The notes under the pieces were generated by a model, which was given only the letters and a program-made list of their open reading frames with translations, did no database searches and was not told the DNA's origin. Positions 1 through 8,594 of a stretch of DNA of 64,000 bases are shown here, piece after piece. The DNA is from CAJQQK01 sp965224225. Its GTDB lineage: Bacteria > Pseudomonadota > Alphaproteobacteria > Rhizobiales > Hyphomicrobiaceae. How positions within the stretch are numbered: the first letter of the stretch is position 1; every line of letters begins with the position of its first letter. The position numbers were made by a program, and so were the translations under genes. The stretch lies in assembly GCA_965224225.1 (NCBI GenBank), contig CBDCZF010000025.1, forward strand, positions 1 to 64,000, read 5' to 3'.

Positions 1-740
1 TCGAGCGGCTGGCGGCGGCGGATGCGTTTCGTTCGATGGGGCGTGACCGGCGCAACGCGCTCTGGGATGCGCGTGGGCTCAATCGCGATCACGAATTACC
101 GTTGTTCGGTTGGGCCGATGCGATGCAGGAGGGGGACGGTGGTAGGCGACAGGATGTGCGAGAAGAGGTCGAACTGCCGGAGATGGCGCTGGCTGAACAC
201 GTCGTCAACGACTACCAGACCATGCGCCTGTCGCTCAAAGCACATCCCGTGAGTTTCTTGCGCGATCGCTTCGATCGCCAGGGCGTGATTTCGTGTCAGC
301 GGCTTGGCGCACTTGGCAACGGGCGCCGTGTCAGGGTGGCGGGCGTCGTGCTGGTCCGCCAGCGGCCGGGTTCGGCCAAGGGTGTGGTGTTCATGACCAT
401 CGAGGACGAGACGGGCATTGCCAACGCCGTGATCTGGCCGAAGACGCTGGAGCGTTATCGCAAGGTGATCATGACGGCGCGCCTGATTGAGATACGCGGT
501 GTGATCCAACGCCACGAGGACATCATCCATATCGTCGCCGGCCATCTCGAAGACCGCAATGATTGGCTTGCCGAGCTTTCGCAGATGTCGGACGTAGGCG
601 ATACGATGCCGGCGCCCCTCGCGCATGCCGATGAAGTCCGGCGTCCCGATCCGGGTTCCGCCCGCTCCCCCAATCACCCGCGCTGGGCCGGCCATCCGCG
701 CAATGAACGGATCCTGCCGAAGTCACGCGATTTTCATTGA
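1..740 (+). CDS. dnaE2: Error-prone DNA polymerase DnaE2 (ImuC), C-terminal part cut by the window start
   Basis: The frame is open from the first bases, so the gene starts outside the window and only about 246 codons remain. The stretch coded by about 330-555 is an OB-fold nucleic-acid binding domain (VRVAGVVLVRQRP, VFMTIEDETG), and the protein ends in HPRNERILPKSRDFH, the usual DnaE2 tail. DnaE2 is the catalytic subunit of the ImuA-ImuB-DnaE2 translesion mutasome, usually SOS-induced in Alphaproteobacteria; imuA and imuB would be expected to the left. The polymerase active site is not in view. The product could only be confused with the replicative DnaE1, whose C-terminus differs. Confidence 0.92.
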   Translation, partial: ERLAAADAFRSMGRDRRNALWDARGLNRDHELPLFGWADAMQEGDGGRRQDVREEVELPEMALAEHVVNDYQTMRLSLKAHPVSFLRDRFDRQGVISCQRLGALGNGRRVRVAGVVLVRQRPGSAKGVVFMTIEDETGIANAVIWPKTLERYRKVIMTARLIEIRGVIQRHEDIIHIVAGHLEDRNDWLAELSQMSDVGDTMPAPLAHADEVRRPDPGSARSPNHPRWAGHPRNERILPKSRDFH

Positions 741-798
741 GGTAGGTTTCAGGTTTCAGTGTTCGAGGGTAGGCTCGGTCTGGTCACAAAAAAGGGGT

Positions 799-813
799 GC
801 GGGGTGTCCCCGC
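799..813. terminator. Short GC-rich hairpin between dnaE2 and ggt
   Basis: A perfect six-pair stem (GCGGGG, loop TGT, CCCCGC) lies in the 124-bp gap after dnaE2. A run of seven A precedes it at 788-794, so the T tract would be on the minus strand; on the plus strand it is followed only by AAGCGGGTTTC. A second small stem (AGGGC/GCCCT) follows at 825-838. It may end dnaE2 transcription, but it is not a classical terminator on that strand. Confidence 0.3.
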
Positions 814-864
814 AAGCGGGTTTCAGGGCGGCAGCCCTGTCGCGAAGCGAACAAGCGGATATCG

Positions 865-2691
865 ATGCGCATTTCAAACATTTCTAAACTTGGTCATTGC
901 CGCACCATTGTTGCACTGGCGATCGTGATCCTGCTGGCAGCGATCGCCGGCTTGCCGGCATCTGCCCAGCGTGGCCGGATCGCACCTGAAGGCGCCAGCG
1001 GGCACTATGCCAAGACCGCGTCGAGGGCCGACAAGTTCATGGTGGCTGCCGCCAATCCGCTGGCCGTCGAGGCGGGCCTTTCCATGCTACGCCAAGGCGG
1101 CAGCGCGGTTGATGCTGCGATCGCTGTGCAACTCGTTCTCAATCTTGTCGAACCGCAGTCTTCGGGCATCGGTGGCGGCGCGTTCCTTCTCCACTGGGAC
1201 AGCGCCCGGAAGAAACTGCGCAGCTATGACGGCCGCGAGACGGCGCCGGCTGCCGCTCGACCCGATCGATTTCTTGAGAACGGTCGCCGCCGGCCTTTCC
1301 GCAAGGTTGTCAAATCAGGCCTGAGCGTCGGCGTGCCGGGTCTGGTACGGCTCCTCGAACTCGTCCACCAGCGCCATGGCCGGCTTGACTGGCAGGATCT
1401 TTTCGAGCCGGCGATCAGACTGGCCGAAGAGGGGTTTCGCGTTTCGCCCAGGCTCAACTTCCTGCTCAAGTGGGCAGCGCGTCCGGACACGTTCGCGCCA
1501 ATTGCCCGCGCGTACTTCTATGGTCTTGACGGTACACCCATTCCGGTCGGCTACCGGTTGCGCAATCCGGAGTTCGCAGCGACCTTGCGCGCGATCGCGG
1601 CCGGCGGGGCCGACGCATTCTACCGCGGCGACATTGCAGCCCAGCTCGTCAGGGCCGTGCGCATGGCTGTGCCCTACAAGGGCGATCTTTCGGCCGATGA
1701 TCTTGCCGGCTATCAGGCCAAGGAACGACAGCCGGTCTGCGCCGATTATCGCGACGTCAAGGTGTGTGGCATGGGCCCGCCCTCGTCGGGCGCCTTGACC
1801 GTCGCCCAGATCCTGAAGCTTGCCGAACGCCATACTTCGAAAGGCACCAGCACGCGGCCGATGAATACGCGGGCGCTGCACATTTTGGGCGAAGCCGGCC
1901 GGCTCGCCTTTGCCGACCGCAACCGTTATATCGCGGATCCTGATTTCGTCACCGTGCCAAATTTGCTCGAGCCGAATTATCTGACGATGCGTGCGCGCCT
2001 GATACGCCCCGACAGGGCGGCCCGCAAGGTCACCGCGGGCGTGCCTCCGACTGCCCGGGCAGATGCATTCGGCAAGGATGACACGCGCGAACGTGCCGGC
2101 ACATCACATCTCTCCGTCGTAGATGCGCAAGGCAACGTCGTCTCCATGACCACGACCATCGAAGGTGCGTTCGGTTCGGGGCTTTGGGCTGCAGGCTTTC
2201 TGCTCAACAACGAACTTACCGATTTCTCGTTCCTGCCGAATGACCGTGAGGGCCGCCCGATTGCCAACCGCGTCGAAGCGGGCAAGCGCCCGCGCAGTTC
2301 GATGGCGCCAACTATCGTGTTCAACCGTGACGGCACGTTTCGCGCAGCACTTGGTTCGCCAGGCGGCAGCCGCATTATCCTCTATGTGGCCAAAACGATC
2401 GTCGCGATGGTCGATTGGCGGCTCGATCCCCAGTCGGCGGCGGCATCGGCCAACTTCGGCAATCGCGGACGTTATTACGAGATTGAATACAACCCGGCGT
2501 TGGCTACCGATACTCCCCTGTCGCTGTGGCCGTCGGTGCCTTCGGTCTGGTACGGCATCCGAATGCGCGCACTCGGCCACCCGGTCCGCCCGGACCTGAT
2601 GGCGTCCGGTATACACATTGTGGCGCGGCAGTCCGGCGGCCTGATCGGCGGCGCTGACCCGCGCCGCGAAGGCGTTGCGCGCGGGGAGTAA
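865..2691 (+). CDS. ggt: Gamma-glutamyltransferase, secreted
   Basis: A 608-residue Ntn-hydrolase precursor that cleaves gamma-glutamyl bonds of glutathione and transfers the glutamyl group to water or amino acids. The ATG at 865 is preferred over further upstream codons because it opens a signal peptide (hydrophobic ALAIVILLAAIAGLPASAQ, residues about 18-36) and the reading frame before it falls in non-coding sequence. Family marks are SSGIGGGAFLL near residue 100, the autoprocessing and catalytic threonine in GTSHLSVVD (Thr413), and GSPGGSRI near residue 500. Length is close to the usual 570-590. The proenzyme should be exported to the periplasm and split before Thr413. No operon partner is evident; the next gene starts 82 bp downstream. 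Confidence 0.95.
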   Translation: MRISNISKLGHCRTIVALAIVILLAAIAGLPASAQRGRIAPEGASGHYAKTASRADKFMVAAANPLAVEAGLSMLRQGGSAVDAAIAVQLVLNLVEPQSSGIGGGAFLLHWDSARKKLRSYDGRETAPAAARPDRFLENGRRRPFRKVVKSGLSVGVPGLVRLLELVHQRHGRLDWQDLFEPAIRLAEEGFRVSPRLNFLLKWAARPDTFAPIARAYFYGLDGTPIPVGYRLRNPEFAATLRAIAAGGADAFYRGDIAAQLVRAVRMAVPYKGDLSADDLAGYQAKERQPVCADYRDVKVCGMGPPSSGALTVAQILKLAERHTSKGTSTRPMNTRALHILGEAGRLAFADRNRYIADPDFVTVPNLLEPNYLTMRARLIRPDRAARKVTAGVPPTARADAFGKDDTRERAGTSHLSVVDAQGNVVSMTTTIEGAFGSGLWAAGFLLNNELTDFSFLPNDREGRPIANRVEAGKRPRSSMAPTIVFNRDGTFRAALGSPGGSRIILYVAKTIVAMVDWRLDPQSAAASANFGNRGRYYEIEYNPALATDTPLSLWPSVPSVWYGIRMRALGHPVRPDLMASGIHIVARQSGGLIGGADPRREGVARGE

Positions 2692-2773
2692 TCCGAACAC
2701 ACGCGATCGTGATCAACCTCGCCGGTATCTGTGATAGTGGTGGTATTCAACGCTGTTTCGTTCGGGAAGAGAG

Positions 2774-3790
2774 ATGAGCAAGCCGCTTTCGATTACGATT
2801 GCCGGCGCGGGGATTTTTGGACTTTGGCAGGCGCTCTTCCTGGCGCGTGCCGGCCATCGGGTGCGGGTGCTCGAGCGCTGCCCGGTGCCGTTTGCCGAGG
2901 CCGCCAGCCAGTATGCAGGCGCGATGATCGCGCCCTATTGCGAAGCCGAATCCGCCGAGCCTGTCGTCCGCAACCTCGGCCTCAAGGCAGCCCGCATGTG
3001 GAAGGAGACCTATGACGGTCTCATTCGCAACGGTACGTTGGTTGTTGCCGCCGCGCGTGATCAGGCCGAACTGCGCCGCTTCCAGCGGATCACTGTCGGC
3101 CATGATTGGGTTGATGCAGAGCGCCTTGCGAAGTTGGAGCCGGATCTCGCCGACCGGTTTTCGGGCGGCCTCTATTTTGCAGACGAAGCGCATGTGGTTA
3201 CGCCCGATACGTTGCGTGATCTTCTGGCGCTGGCACGCCACTCAGGCGCCCAGTTTCAGTTCGGCAACGAATGGGACGGCTCTGTCCCCGATGGTCAGGA
3301 TCTCGTCGTCGATTGCCGCGGCATGGCGGCAGTCGGTGATCTGACAACATTGCGCGGCGTGCGCGGTGAGCGCCTGATCCTGGCAACCGATGAGATCGAG
3401 CTTTCGCGTCCGGTGCGCTTGCTGCATCCGCGTCATCCGTTTTACATCGTGCCCTGGGGAGATGGCCGCTTTCTGGTCGGTGCCACGGTCATCGAAAGCG
3501 ATGACCGACGAGAGATGACGGTGCGCTCGGCGCTCGAACTGCTGGGGCTTGCCTATGCGCTGCATCCTGCTTTCGGTGAGGCCGAGATCGTCGAAATGAC
3601 GGCCGGCGTCAGGCCGTCGTTTGCCGACAACGTGCCGCGCGTGATGGTTGGTGACGGGGCTCGTGTCGTGCGGGTCAACGGAGCCTATCGCCATGGCTTC
3701 CTGCTGGCACCCGTCATGGCCGACGTGGTCCGCCAATACATCGATGACCCGCACTACAGCCACCCGCTTCTCGTTTCAGGTTCTGCCTGA
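2774..3790 (+). CDS. FAD-dependent oxidoreductase, DAO/glycine oxidase (ThiO-like)
   Basis: 338 residues of the D-amino-acid oxidase fold. The N-terminus carries the FAD-binding Rossmann motif GAGIFGLWQALFLARAG followed by the acidic strand end RVLER. The C-terminal part has the family motifs ADNVPRVMVGDGARV and NGAYRHGFLLAPVMAD, where FAD is contacted again. ThiO oxidises glycine to dehydroglycine for the thiazole of thiamine, and this gene is of its size and type, but no thi gene is near, so another amine or amino acid substrate is equally possible. An AGAG ribosome site (GGGAAGAGAG) precedes the ATG. The hydrolase at 3837 follows by 46 bp and may be co-transcribed. Confidence 0.8.
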   Translation: MSKPLSITIAGAGIFGLWQALFLARAGHRVRVLERCPVPFAEAASQYAGAMIAPYCEAESAEPVVRNLGLKAARMWKETYDGLIRNGTLVVAAARDQAELRRFQRITVGHDWVDAERLAKLEPDLADRFSGGLYFADEAHVVTPDTLRDLLALARHSGAQFQFGNEWDGSVPDGQDLVVDCRGMAAVGDLTTLRGVRGERLILATDEIELSRPVRLLHPRHPFYIVPWGDGRFLVGATVIESDDRREMTVRSALELLGLAYALHPAFGEAEIVEMTAGVRPSFADNVPRVMVGDGARVVRVNGAYRHGFLLAPVMADVVRQYIDDPHYSHPLLVSGSA

Positions 3791-3836
3791 TAGCGTTGTA
3801 GCCGATTGCACCCGCACACTATCAGGAGCATTGGCT

Positions 3837-4721
3837 ATGGCATCGATCACCACGAGCGACGGCGTCAGACTGCATGTCGAGACGGCGGGTTCCGGTACGC
3901 CGATCGTGTTCGTTCACGAATACGCCGGCGATCATCGCAGCTGGGAACCGCAAATGCGCCATTTTGCGCATAGCTACCTGACGGTTGCTTACAACGCGCG
4001 CGGCTTCCCGCCGTCCGACGTTCCCGATGATCCGGCGAAGTATTCCCAGACACGTGCCGTTGATGACATTCGCGATGTGATGGACGGACTCGGCATCGAC
4101 AAGGCGCACCTCGTCGGCCTGTCGATGGGCGGATTCGCAGCTCTGCACTTCGGGCTCAGCTATCCTGAGCGCGCGCTGTCGCTGGTTGTTGCCGGATGTG
4201 GCTACGGCGCCGAGCGTGACCGTCGCGAGCAGTTTCGGGAAGAGGCCGAAGTCAGTGCCGCCAAGTTGCGCAACGACGGCATGGCGAAATACGCCGATAT
4301 ATATGCGCACGGTCCGACCCGCGTGCAGTTCGAAAACAAGGATCCGCGCGGGTTCAACGAATTCAAGGTTATGCTGAACGAGCATTCCGTCGAAGGATCG
4401 GCGCTCACCCAACTTGGCGTCCAGCGCGAGCGGCCGTCCCTTTACGACTTGGAGGACCAACTGCGTGAAGTGACGACGCCGATGCTGGTTTTAACCGGTG
4501 ATGAAGATTGGCCGTGTCTTTTGCCCAACGTTTATCTAAAGCAGGTGGTGCCGTCGGCGGCCCTGGTCGTGATGCCGAACTCGGGGCATACGATCAACCT
4601 CGAAGAGCCTGCGATGTTCAACCGTTTCGTCGCCGACTTTGTTGCGCAGGTCGATGCCGGTCGCTGGCCAATGCGCGATCCGCGTGCCGTCAGCCAGAGT
4701 ATTACGGGTGTGACGTCGTGA
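3837..4721 (+). CDS. Alpha/beta hydrolase
   Basis: A 294-residue alpha/beta hydrolase. The oxyanion loop is HEYAGDHRSW (HG replaced by HE), the nucleophile elbow GLSMGGFAAL, an acidic candidate lies in LTGDEDWP, and the catalytic histidine is in NSGHTINLEEP near residue 255. AGGAG at 3824-3828 places the start at the ATG 3837 rather than at in-frame codons inside the oxidase gene. The protein is related to the hydrolase at 38272-39084 (compare YLTVAYNARG with FLTIAWDARG). Substrate unknown; such enzymes range from esterases to C-C bond hydrolases and 3-oxoadipate enol-lactonases. Confidence 0.85.
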   Translation: MASITTSDGVRLHVETAGSGTPIVFVHEYAGDHRSWEPQMRHFAHSYLTVAYNARGFPPSDVPDDPAKYSQTRAVDDIRDVMDGLGIDKAHLVGLSMGGFAALHFGLSYPERALSLVVAGCGYGAERDRREQFREEAEVSAAKLRNDGMAKYADIYAHGPTRVQFENKDPRGFNEFKVMLNEHSVEGSALTQLGVQRERPSLYDLEDQLREVTTPMLVLTGDEDWPCLLPNVYLKQVVPSAALVVMPNSGHTINLEEPAMFNRFVADFVAQVDAGRWPMRDPRAVSQSITGVTS

Positions 4722-4898
4722 GGTCTGAGCAAATGCTGCCTTGTTCTCAGATGTGCATTTGGCACTCTTGCTGACTTCGTAAAGACGTTGTCATTGGCTG
4801 CACGATGGGCGGCCCCGGTGCTCATTTTTCAGCCCGTACATACAAAGCTTGCGGAAGGATTGCCGCGCTGAACCGCGACCCTCGCCATTGGAGCATCC

Positions 4899-5125
4899 CC
4901 GCAGGAGGTGCTCGAGCGCAGAGAGAGACAGCACCGTGAGCGCATGCCCGTGTCCGGGAGCGCATGCGACCCGTCGCTTAGCGCCGCCCCCGCGGAGGTG
5001 CCCGAGCAAAGCGAGGAACAGCACCGTGAACGCATACCCGTGTCCGGGAGCGCATGCGACCCGGCGCTTAGCGCCGCCCCCGCGGAGGTGCCCGAGCAAA
5101 GCAAGGAACAGCACCGTGAGCGAAA
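4899..5125. repeat. 90-bp tandem repeat, related to dispersed repeat family 2
   Basis: Two consecutive 90-bp units (4941-5030 and 5031-5120) differ at only a few positions and are preceded by a partial, more divergent unit (4899-4940). Each contains GCGCCGCCCCCGCGGAGG, CCCGAGCAAAGC and GAGGAACAGCACCGTGA. The same core, without the TG before CCCGAGC and with AATAGCCGTGAGCGAAAT, occurs at 33840-33888 and 39240-39292. The last unit runs directly into the stop codon of csaA on the other strand (5126-5128). Open frames cross the repeat in several phases, as expected from a 90-bp period, but none has a ribosome site. The 177 bp from 4722 to 4898 hold nothing I recognise. Confidence 0.85.
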
Positions 5126-5509
5126 TCAGTGCATGCGGTTGCCGTTGGGCACCGGCTTGTCGGGGCCGATCAGGACGACGTGGCCGGCCTCGTCGGAAAA
5201 TCCGAGGGTGAGCACCTCGGACATGAACTTGCCGATCTGGCGGGGCGGGAAGTTGACGACGGCGGCAACCTGCCGTCCGATCAGTGCTTCCGGATCGTAG
5301 TTCTGGGGGATCTGGGCTGAACTCTTCTTGACGCCGATCGTTTCGCCGAAATCGATGCGCATCTTGATCGATGGCTTGCGTGCTTCCGGATAGTGTTCGG
5401 CCTCGACGATCGTGCCGACCCGGATGTCGACGCGCAGGAAATCATCGAAGCCGATCTGCTCGGCGGGCTTGTCGGTCTGGCTCAACGGATCCTCCCAATT
5501 CAACGGCAT
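5126..5509 (-). CDS. csaA: CsaA-type tRNA-binding domain protein (secretion chaperone-like)
   Basis: 127 residues made almost wholly of the EMAP-II/MetG-C type tRNA-binding OB domain: FLRVDIRVGTIVEAEHYPEARKPS, KKSSAQIPQNY, VAAVVNFPPRQIGKFMSEVL and VVLIGPDKPVPNG are family hallmarks. CsaA is a dimeric cytosolic protein that binds unfolded preproteins (and tRNA) and assists Sec-dependent export in Bacillus. About 15 extra residues precede the usual start, so an internal start is possible. The gene lies 57 bp behind the TetR-type gene on the same strand. Its TGA stop touches the tandem repeat at 4899-5125. Confidence 0.9.
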   Translation of the reverse strand: MPLNWEDPLSQTDKPAEQIGFDDFLRVDIRVGTIVEAEHYPEARKPSIKMRIDFGETIGVKKSSAQIPQNYDPEALIGRQVAAVVNFPPRQIGKFMSEVLTLGFSDEAGHVVLIGPDKPVPNGNRMH

Positions 5510-5566
5510 CGTTGTTTAGGAAGGATCGATTGAGCATGCAAGTCCGCGGGCCGAGACCATCGGTGA

Positions 5567-6325
5567 TCAAGTTGCCGGCGCTGCGCCGGCATCGGGTGCG
5601 GCACCGCCGGTGTCACCTTGTGTCGGCGGCGAGGACGTGGGCTCAGCCGCGGCGGCATCACTGGAACGGCCCGCGCGATTGAAGGCTGCGTCACAGAACC
5701 GGCGCTTGATGGTGGCAAGGCGCTCGCAGGTGCGCTCTCCCGAGCGTGCAAGATCGTCGACCAGACGCAGGCCGCGCTCGCCCTGGCGAAGGCGGCGGTC
5801 GAGGGCTGCCATCGTCCTGGCCATGCCGGGGTCGTCATCGACAAGCCAGATCCGAAAGACCTGATCGAGCACGCGCGTGAGGCCGAACTGGCGGGCCAGG
5901 CCGGCGCCACCTTCGCCATTGATGCCGGCGGCCTGCAGCACTTTGTTGGGCGTTGCCATCAGCACGCGCATCGGGCGCGGCGATACGAGCAGCGCGGTTC
6001 GCCCTGCCGGCGAGAGGATCGACTTCAGCCCGGCCTTGTGGGGCGCCATGGCATCAAAGCGGGTCATGATTACTTCGAACAGCGCGTCGCGGGCCGTTTG
6101 ATCGCGCTCGATCTCGCCGGCGCGCTGCAGCATGTCGCGGTCGACGGCGCTGAAGAACCCGGCAACGATCGCGGATTTGTCGGGAAAGGCGGCGACGACT
6201 TCGCTCAGGGGGGTGCCGGCTGCATCGGCGATGTCACGCAAGGAAACCTCTGTCCAGCCGGGTGAGGCGGCAAGGTCGAGCGCCGCAGTGATGACCTTGC
6301 CCTCAAGCGTTGATTGATCGAACAT
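5567..6325 (-). CDS. TetR-family transcriptional regulator
   Basis: 252 residues. The N-terminal 50 form a TetR-type helix-turn-helix (VSLRDIADAAGTPLSEVV, AFPDKSAIVAGFF), followed by an all-helical domain and an unusual Ala/Pro/Thr/Ser-rich tail of about 35 residues that TetR proteins normally lack. COQ9-like proteins share this N-terminal fold and are an alternative. It is transcribed divergently from iorAB, with a 22-bp palindrome at 6346-6367 just upstream of its ATG, so it probably represses iorAB and itself. csaA follows 57 bp downstream and may be read through. Confidence 0.78.
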   Translation of the reverse strand: MFDQSTLEGKVITAALDLAASPGWTEVSLRDIADAAGTPLSEVVAAFPDKSAIVAGFFSAVDRDMLQRAGEIERDQTARDALFEVIMTRFDAMAPHKAGLKSILSPAGRTALLVSPRPMRVLMATPNKVLQAAGINGEGGAGLARQFGLTRVLDQVFRIWLVDDDPGMARTMAALDRRLRQGERGLRLVDDLARSGERTCERLATIKRRFCDAAFNRAGRSSDAAAAEPTSSPPTQGDTGGAAPDAGAAPAT

Positions 6326-6345
6326 GATAAGCGCTCCGAAAATAA

Positions 6346-6367
6346 GACGACTATCGTTATAGTGGTC
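6346..6367. promoter_or_regulatory. Palindromic operator between the TetR-type gene and iorA
   Basis: The site reads GAC-n-ACTAT-n4-ATAGT-n-GTC: two 9-bp half sites (8 paired bases each) with a 4-bp centre, all paired bases perfect. It is AT-rich against a GC-rich background, lies 20 bp upstream of the regulator's start codon and 72 bp upstream of iorA. Size and symmetry are typical of TetR-family operators. That the neighbouring regulator binds it is inferred. Confidence 0.65.
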
Positions 6368-6439
6368 ATTGAGGAGGTCGCCTGCAACGTTGGGGACCCA
6401 TGAGCAGCCATTACCAAGCTCGACAATTGAGGAAATCGC

Positions 6440-8590
6440 ATGGCCGAACGATCGTTCAAGAAACAGGTCGAGCAACTGCGCATTGGCGACGGCGAAATAT
6501 TTCGTGGCGAAGGCATTCTGGCGATCACCAAGGCGCTGCTGCAATGCGGTGTCGGCTACGTCGGCGGCTATCAGGGTGCGCCGATCTCGCATTTGATGGA
6601 CGTGCTGTCGGACGCACGCGAAGTCCTGGATGAGCTTGGTATTCATTTCGAGTCGAATGCATCGGAAGCAGCTGCAACCGCAATGCTGGCCGCGTCGGTG
6701 CACTATCCGATCCGTGGTGCTGTGACATACAAGTCGGTGGTCGGCGTCAACGTTGCATCTGATGCGCTCGCCAATCTCGCCTCGAGCGGCGTCAAGGGTG
6801 GCGCGCTGATCATCCTCGGCGAGGACTATGGCGACGGCTCCTCGATCATGCAGGAACGCTGCCATGCGTTTGCGATGAAGTCGCAGGTCTGGCTGCTCGA
6901 TCCGCGCCCGAACCTGCCGTCGATCGTCGCCGCCGTCGAGCATGGCTTTGCGTTGTCGGAAGCTTCCAACACGCCGGTGATGCTCGAAGTGCGCATTCGC
7001 GGCTGTCACGTCTACGGTTCGTTCGAGGCCAAGGACAATGTCGCGCCGCCGCTGACCGTCGCCGCCGCGCAGGCCAATCCGCAGCGTGACACGGGCCGCG
7101 TCGTGCTGCCGCCTGCCTCCTATCTACACGAGAAGGAAAAGGTCGAGAAGCGCTGGCCGGCGGCCGTCGACTACATCACGACGCACAAGCTCAACGAGTT
7201 CTTCGGGCCCGATGAAGGCAATGTCGGCATCATCACGCAGGGCGGCATGTATAACGGCGTCATCCGCTCCCTCGAACGGCTTGGCCTGGCCGATGTCTAT
7301 GGCAATACGCAAGTGCCGCTTTACGTCCTGAATGTCACCTATCCGCTGGTCGATGCCGAGGTGCTGGCCTTTTGCGAGGGCAAGGATGCGGTCCTGATGG
7401 TCGAGGAAGGCCAGCCCGACTTCCTTGAGCAGGCGTGCCGCGCGATACTGCACAAGGCCGGCTGTACGACACACCTCTCGGGCAAGGACGTGCTGCCGAT
7501 GGCCGGCGAGTACACCGGCCAGATCATGTTCGACGGCGTCCGCGGGTTTTTCGCGGCCCATGCGCCGGCCCTGCTGCCGGCCCGCGAACGCGCTCCCAAT
7601 GACGAGGCGGCACAGCCGGTGGCGCCCGATCTTGCCGCCGTCGTGCCGATGCGGCCGCCGGGCTTTTGCACAGGCTGTCCCGAGCGGCCGATCTTTGCTG
7701 CAACGAAACTGATCGAACAGGAACTCGGCAGCCATCAGATTACCGGCGACATCGGCTGCCATCTGTTCTCGATCATGCCGCCCTTCGGGATCGGCGGCAC
7801 GACCATGGGGTATGGACTCGGGCCGGCATCGAATGGTGCCTTCGATGGCGGCGGGGCCAAGCGCACGATCTCGTTCATCGGTGATGGCGGCTTCTGGCAC
7901 AACGGCCTCAACTCGAGTTTCGGCAATGCCGTCTACAACAATTCGGACGGCGTGATCGTGGTCGTCGACAACTTCTATTCGGCGGCGACGGGCGGCCAGG
8001 ACGTACTGTCCTCTCGCGTCGACAATCCATCGCGCTCGACCAAGCACACGATTGCCGATGCGGTACGCGGCGTCGGCGTCAACTGGGTGCGCCAGATCAA
8101 CCGCACGTATGATGTCGGCAAGGTACGCAAGACGTTGAAGGAGGCGCTGACCACCAAAGTCAAAGGCCCGAAGGTGATCATCGCCTCGTCGGAGTGCATG
8201 CTGAACCGACAGCGCCGCGAGCGACCGAAGCTTGCAACCGACATCAAGGCCGGCAAGCGGCGCATCAAGACGCGCTTCGGTGTCGATCAAGACGTGTGCA
8301 CCGGCGATCATGCCTGCATGCGCCTTTCAGGCTGTCCGTCGCTGACCATCAAACGCCTCGACGACCCGCTGCGTGACGACCCGGTGGCACATATCGACCA
8401 GTCCTGCGTCGGCTGCGGCAATTGCGGCGAGGTCGCCGATGCGGCCGCCCTCTGCCCGTCGTTCTACTCTGTCGATGTCGTTCACAATCCGCACGCCTTC
8501 GAGCGCTGGTGGGCCGGCGTCAGGCGGTCGGTGATTGCGTGGCTGCAGACCCGGCGCGAGCGGCGCCAGCTGACCTTTGCTGCGGAGTGA
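6440..8590 (+). CDS. iorA: Indolepyruvate:ferredoxin oxidoreductase, alpha subunit
   Basis: 716 residues. Domains in order: an N-terminal pyruvate-ferredoxin-oxidoreductase-type pyrimidine-binding domain (CGVGYVGGYQGAPISHLMD, residues about 35-200), a transketolase-C-like middle part, a thiamine diphosphate domain with CTGCPERP near residue 412 and GDGGFWHNGLNS near 480, and a C-terminal ferredoxin-like segment with CVGCGNCGEVADAAALCP (4Fe-4S) preceded by a looser CX6CX4GCP group. The enzyme oxidatively decarboxylates aryl pyruvates such as indolepyruvate to aryl-acetyl-CoA, passing electrons to ferredoxin, in the cytoplasm. iorB starts 4 bp after the stop. Control by the divergent regulator is likely. 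Confidence 0.93.
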   Translation: MAERSFKKQVEQLRIGDGEIFRGEGILAITKALLQCGVGYVGGYQGAPISHLMDVLSDAREVLDELGIHFESNASEAAATAMLAASVHYPIRGAVTYKSVVGVNVASDALANLASSGVKGGALIILGEDYGDGSSIMQERCHAFAMKSQVWLLDPRPNLPSIVAAVEHGFALSEASNTPVMLEVRIRGCHVYGSFEAKDNVAPPLTVAAAQANPQRDTGRVVLPPASYLHEKEKVEKRWPAAVDYITTHKLNEFFGPDEGNVGIITQGGMYNGVIRSLERLGLADVYGNTQVPLYVLNVTYPLVDAEVLAFCEGKDAVLMVEEGQPDFLEQACRAILHKAGCTTHLSGKDVLPMAGEYTGQIMFDGVRGFFAAHAPALLPARERAPNDEAAQPVAPDLAAVVPMRPPGFCTGCPERPIFAATKLIEQELGSHQITGDIGCHLFSIMPPFGIGGTTMGYGLGPASNGAFDGGGAKRTISFIGDGGFWHNGLNSSFGNAVYNNSDGVIVVVDNFYSAATGGQDVLSSRVDNPSRSTKHTIADAVRGVGVNWVRQINRTYDVGKVRKTLKEALTTKVKGPKVIIASSECMLNRQRRERPKLATDIKAGKRRIKTRFGVDQDVCTGDHACMRLSGCPSLTIKRLDDPLRDDPVAHIDQSCVGCGNCGEVADAAALCPSFYSVDVVHNPHAFERWWAGVRRSVIAWLQTRRERRQLTFAAE

Positions 8591-8594
8591 GGCG

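Noticed and set aside
625..864. Longer N-terminus for gamma-glutamyltransferase
   Set aside because: The upstream part overlaps dnaE2 and intergenic hairpins and would bury the signal peptide; ATG 865 fits better.
4941..5120. CRISPR-like look of the repeats behind csaA
   Set aside because: Units are 90 bp, contiguous and without unique spacers; no cas genes are near.
7124..8311. 395-codon open frame on the minus strand
   Set aside because: Antisense to iorA, whose TPP and iron-sulfur motifs fix the coding strand.
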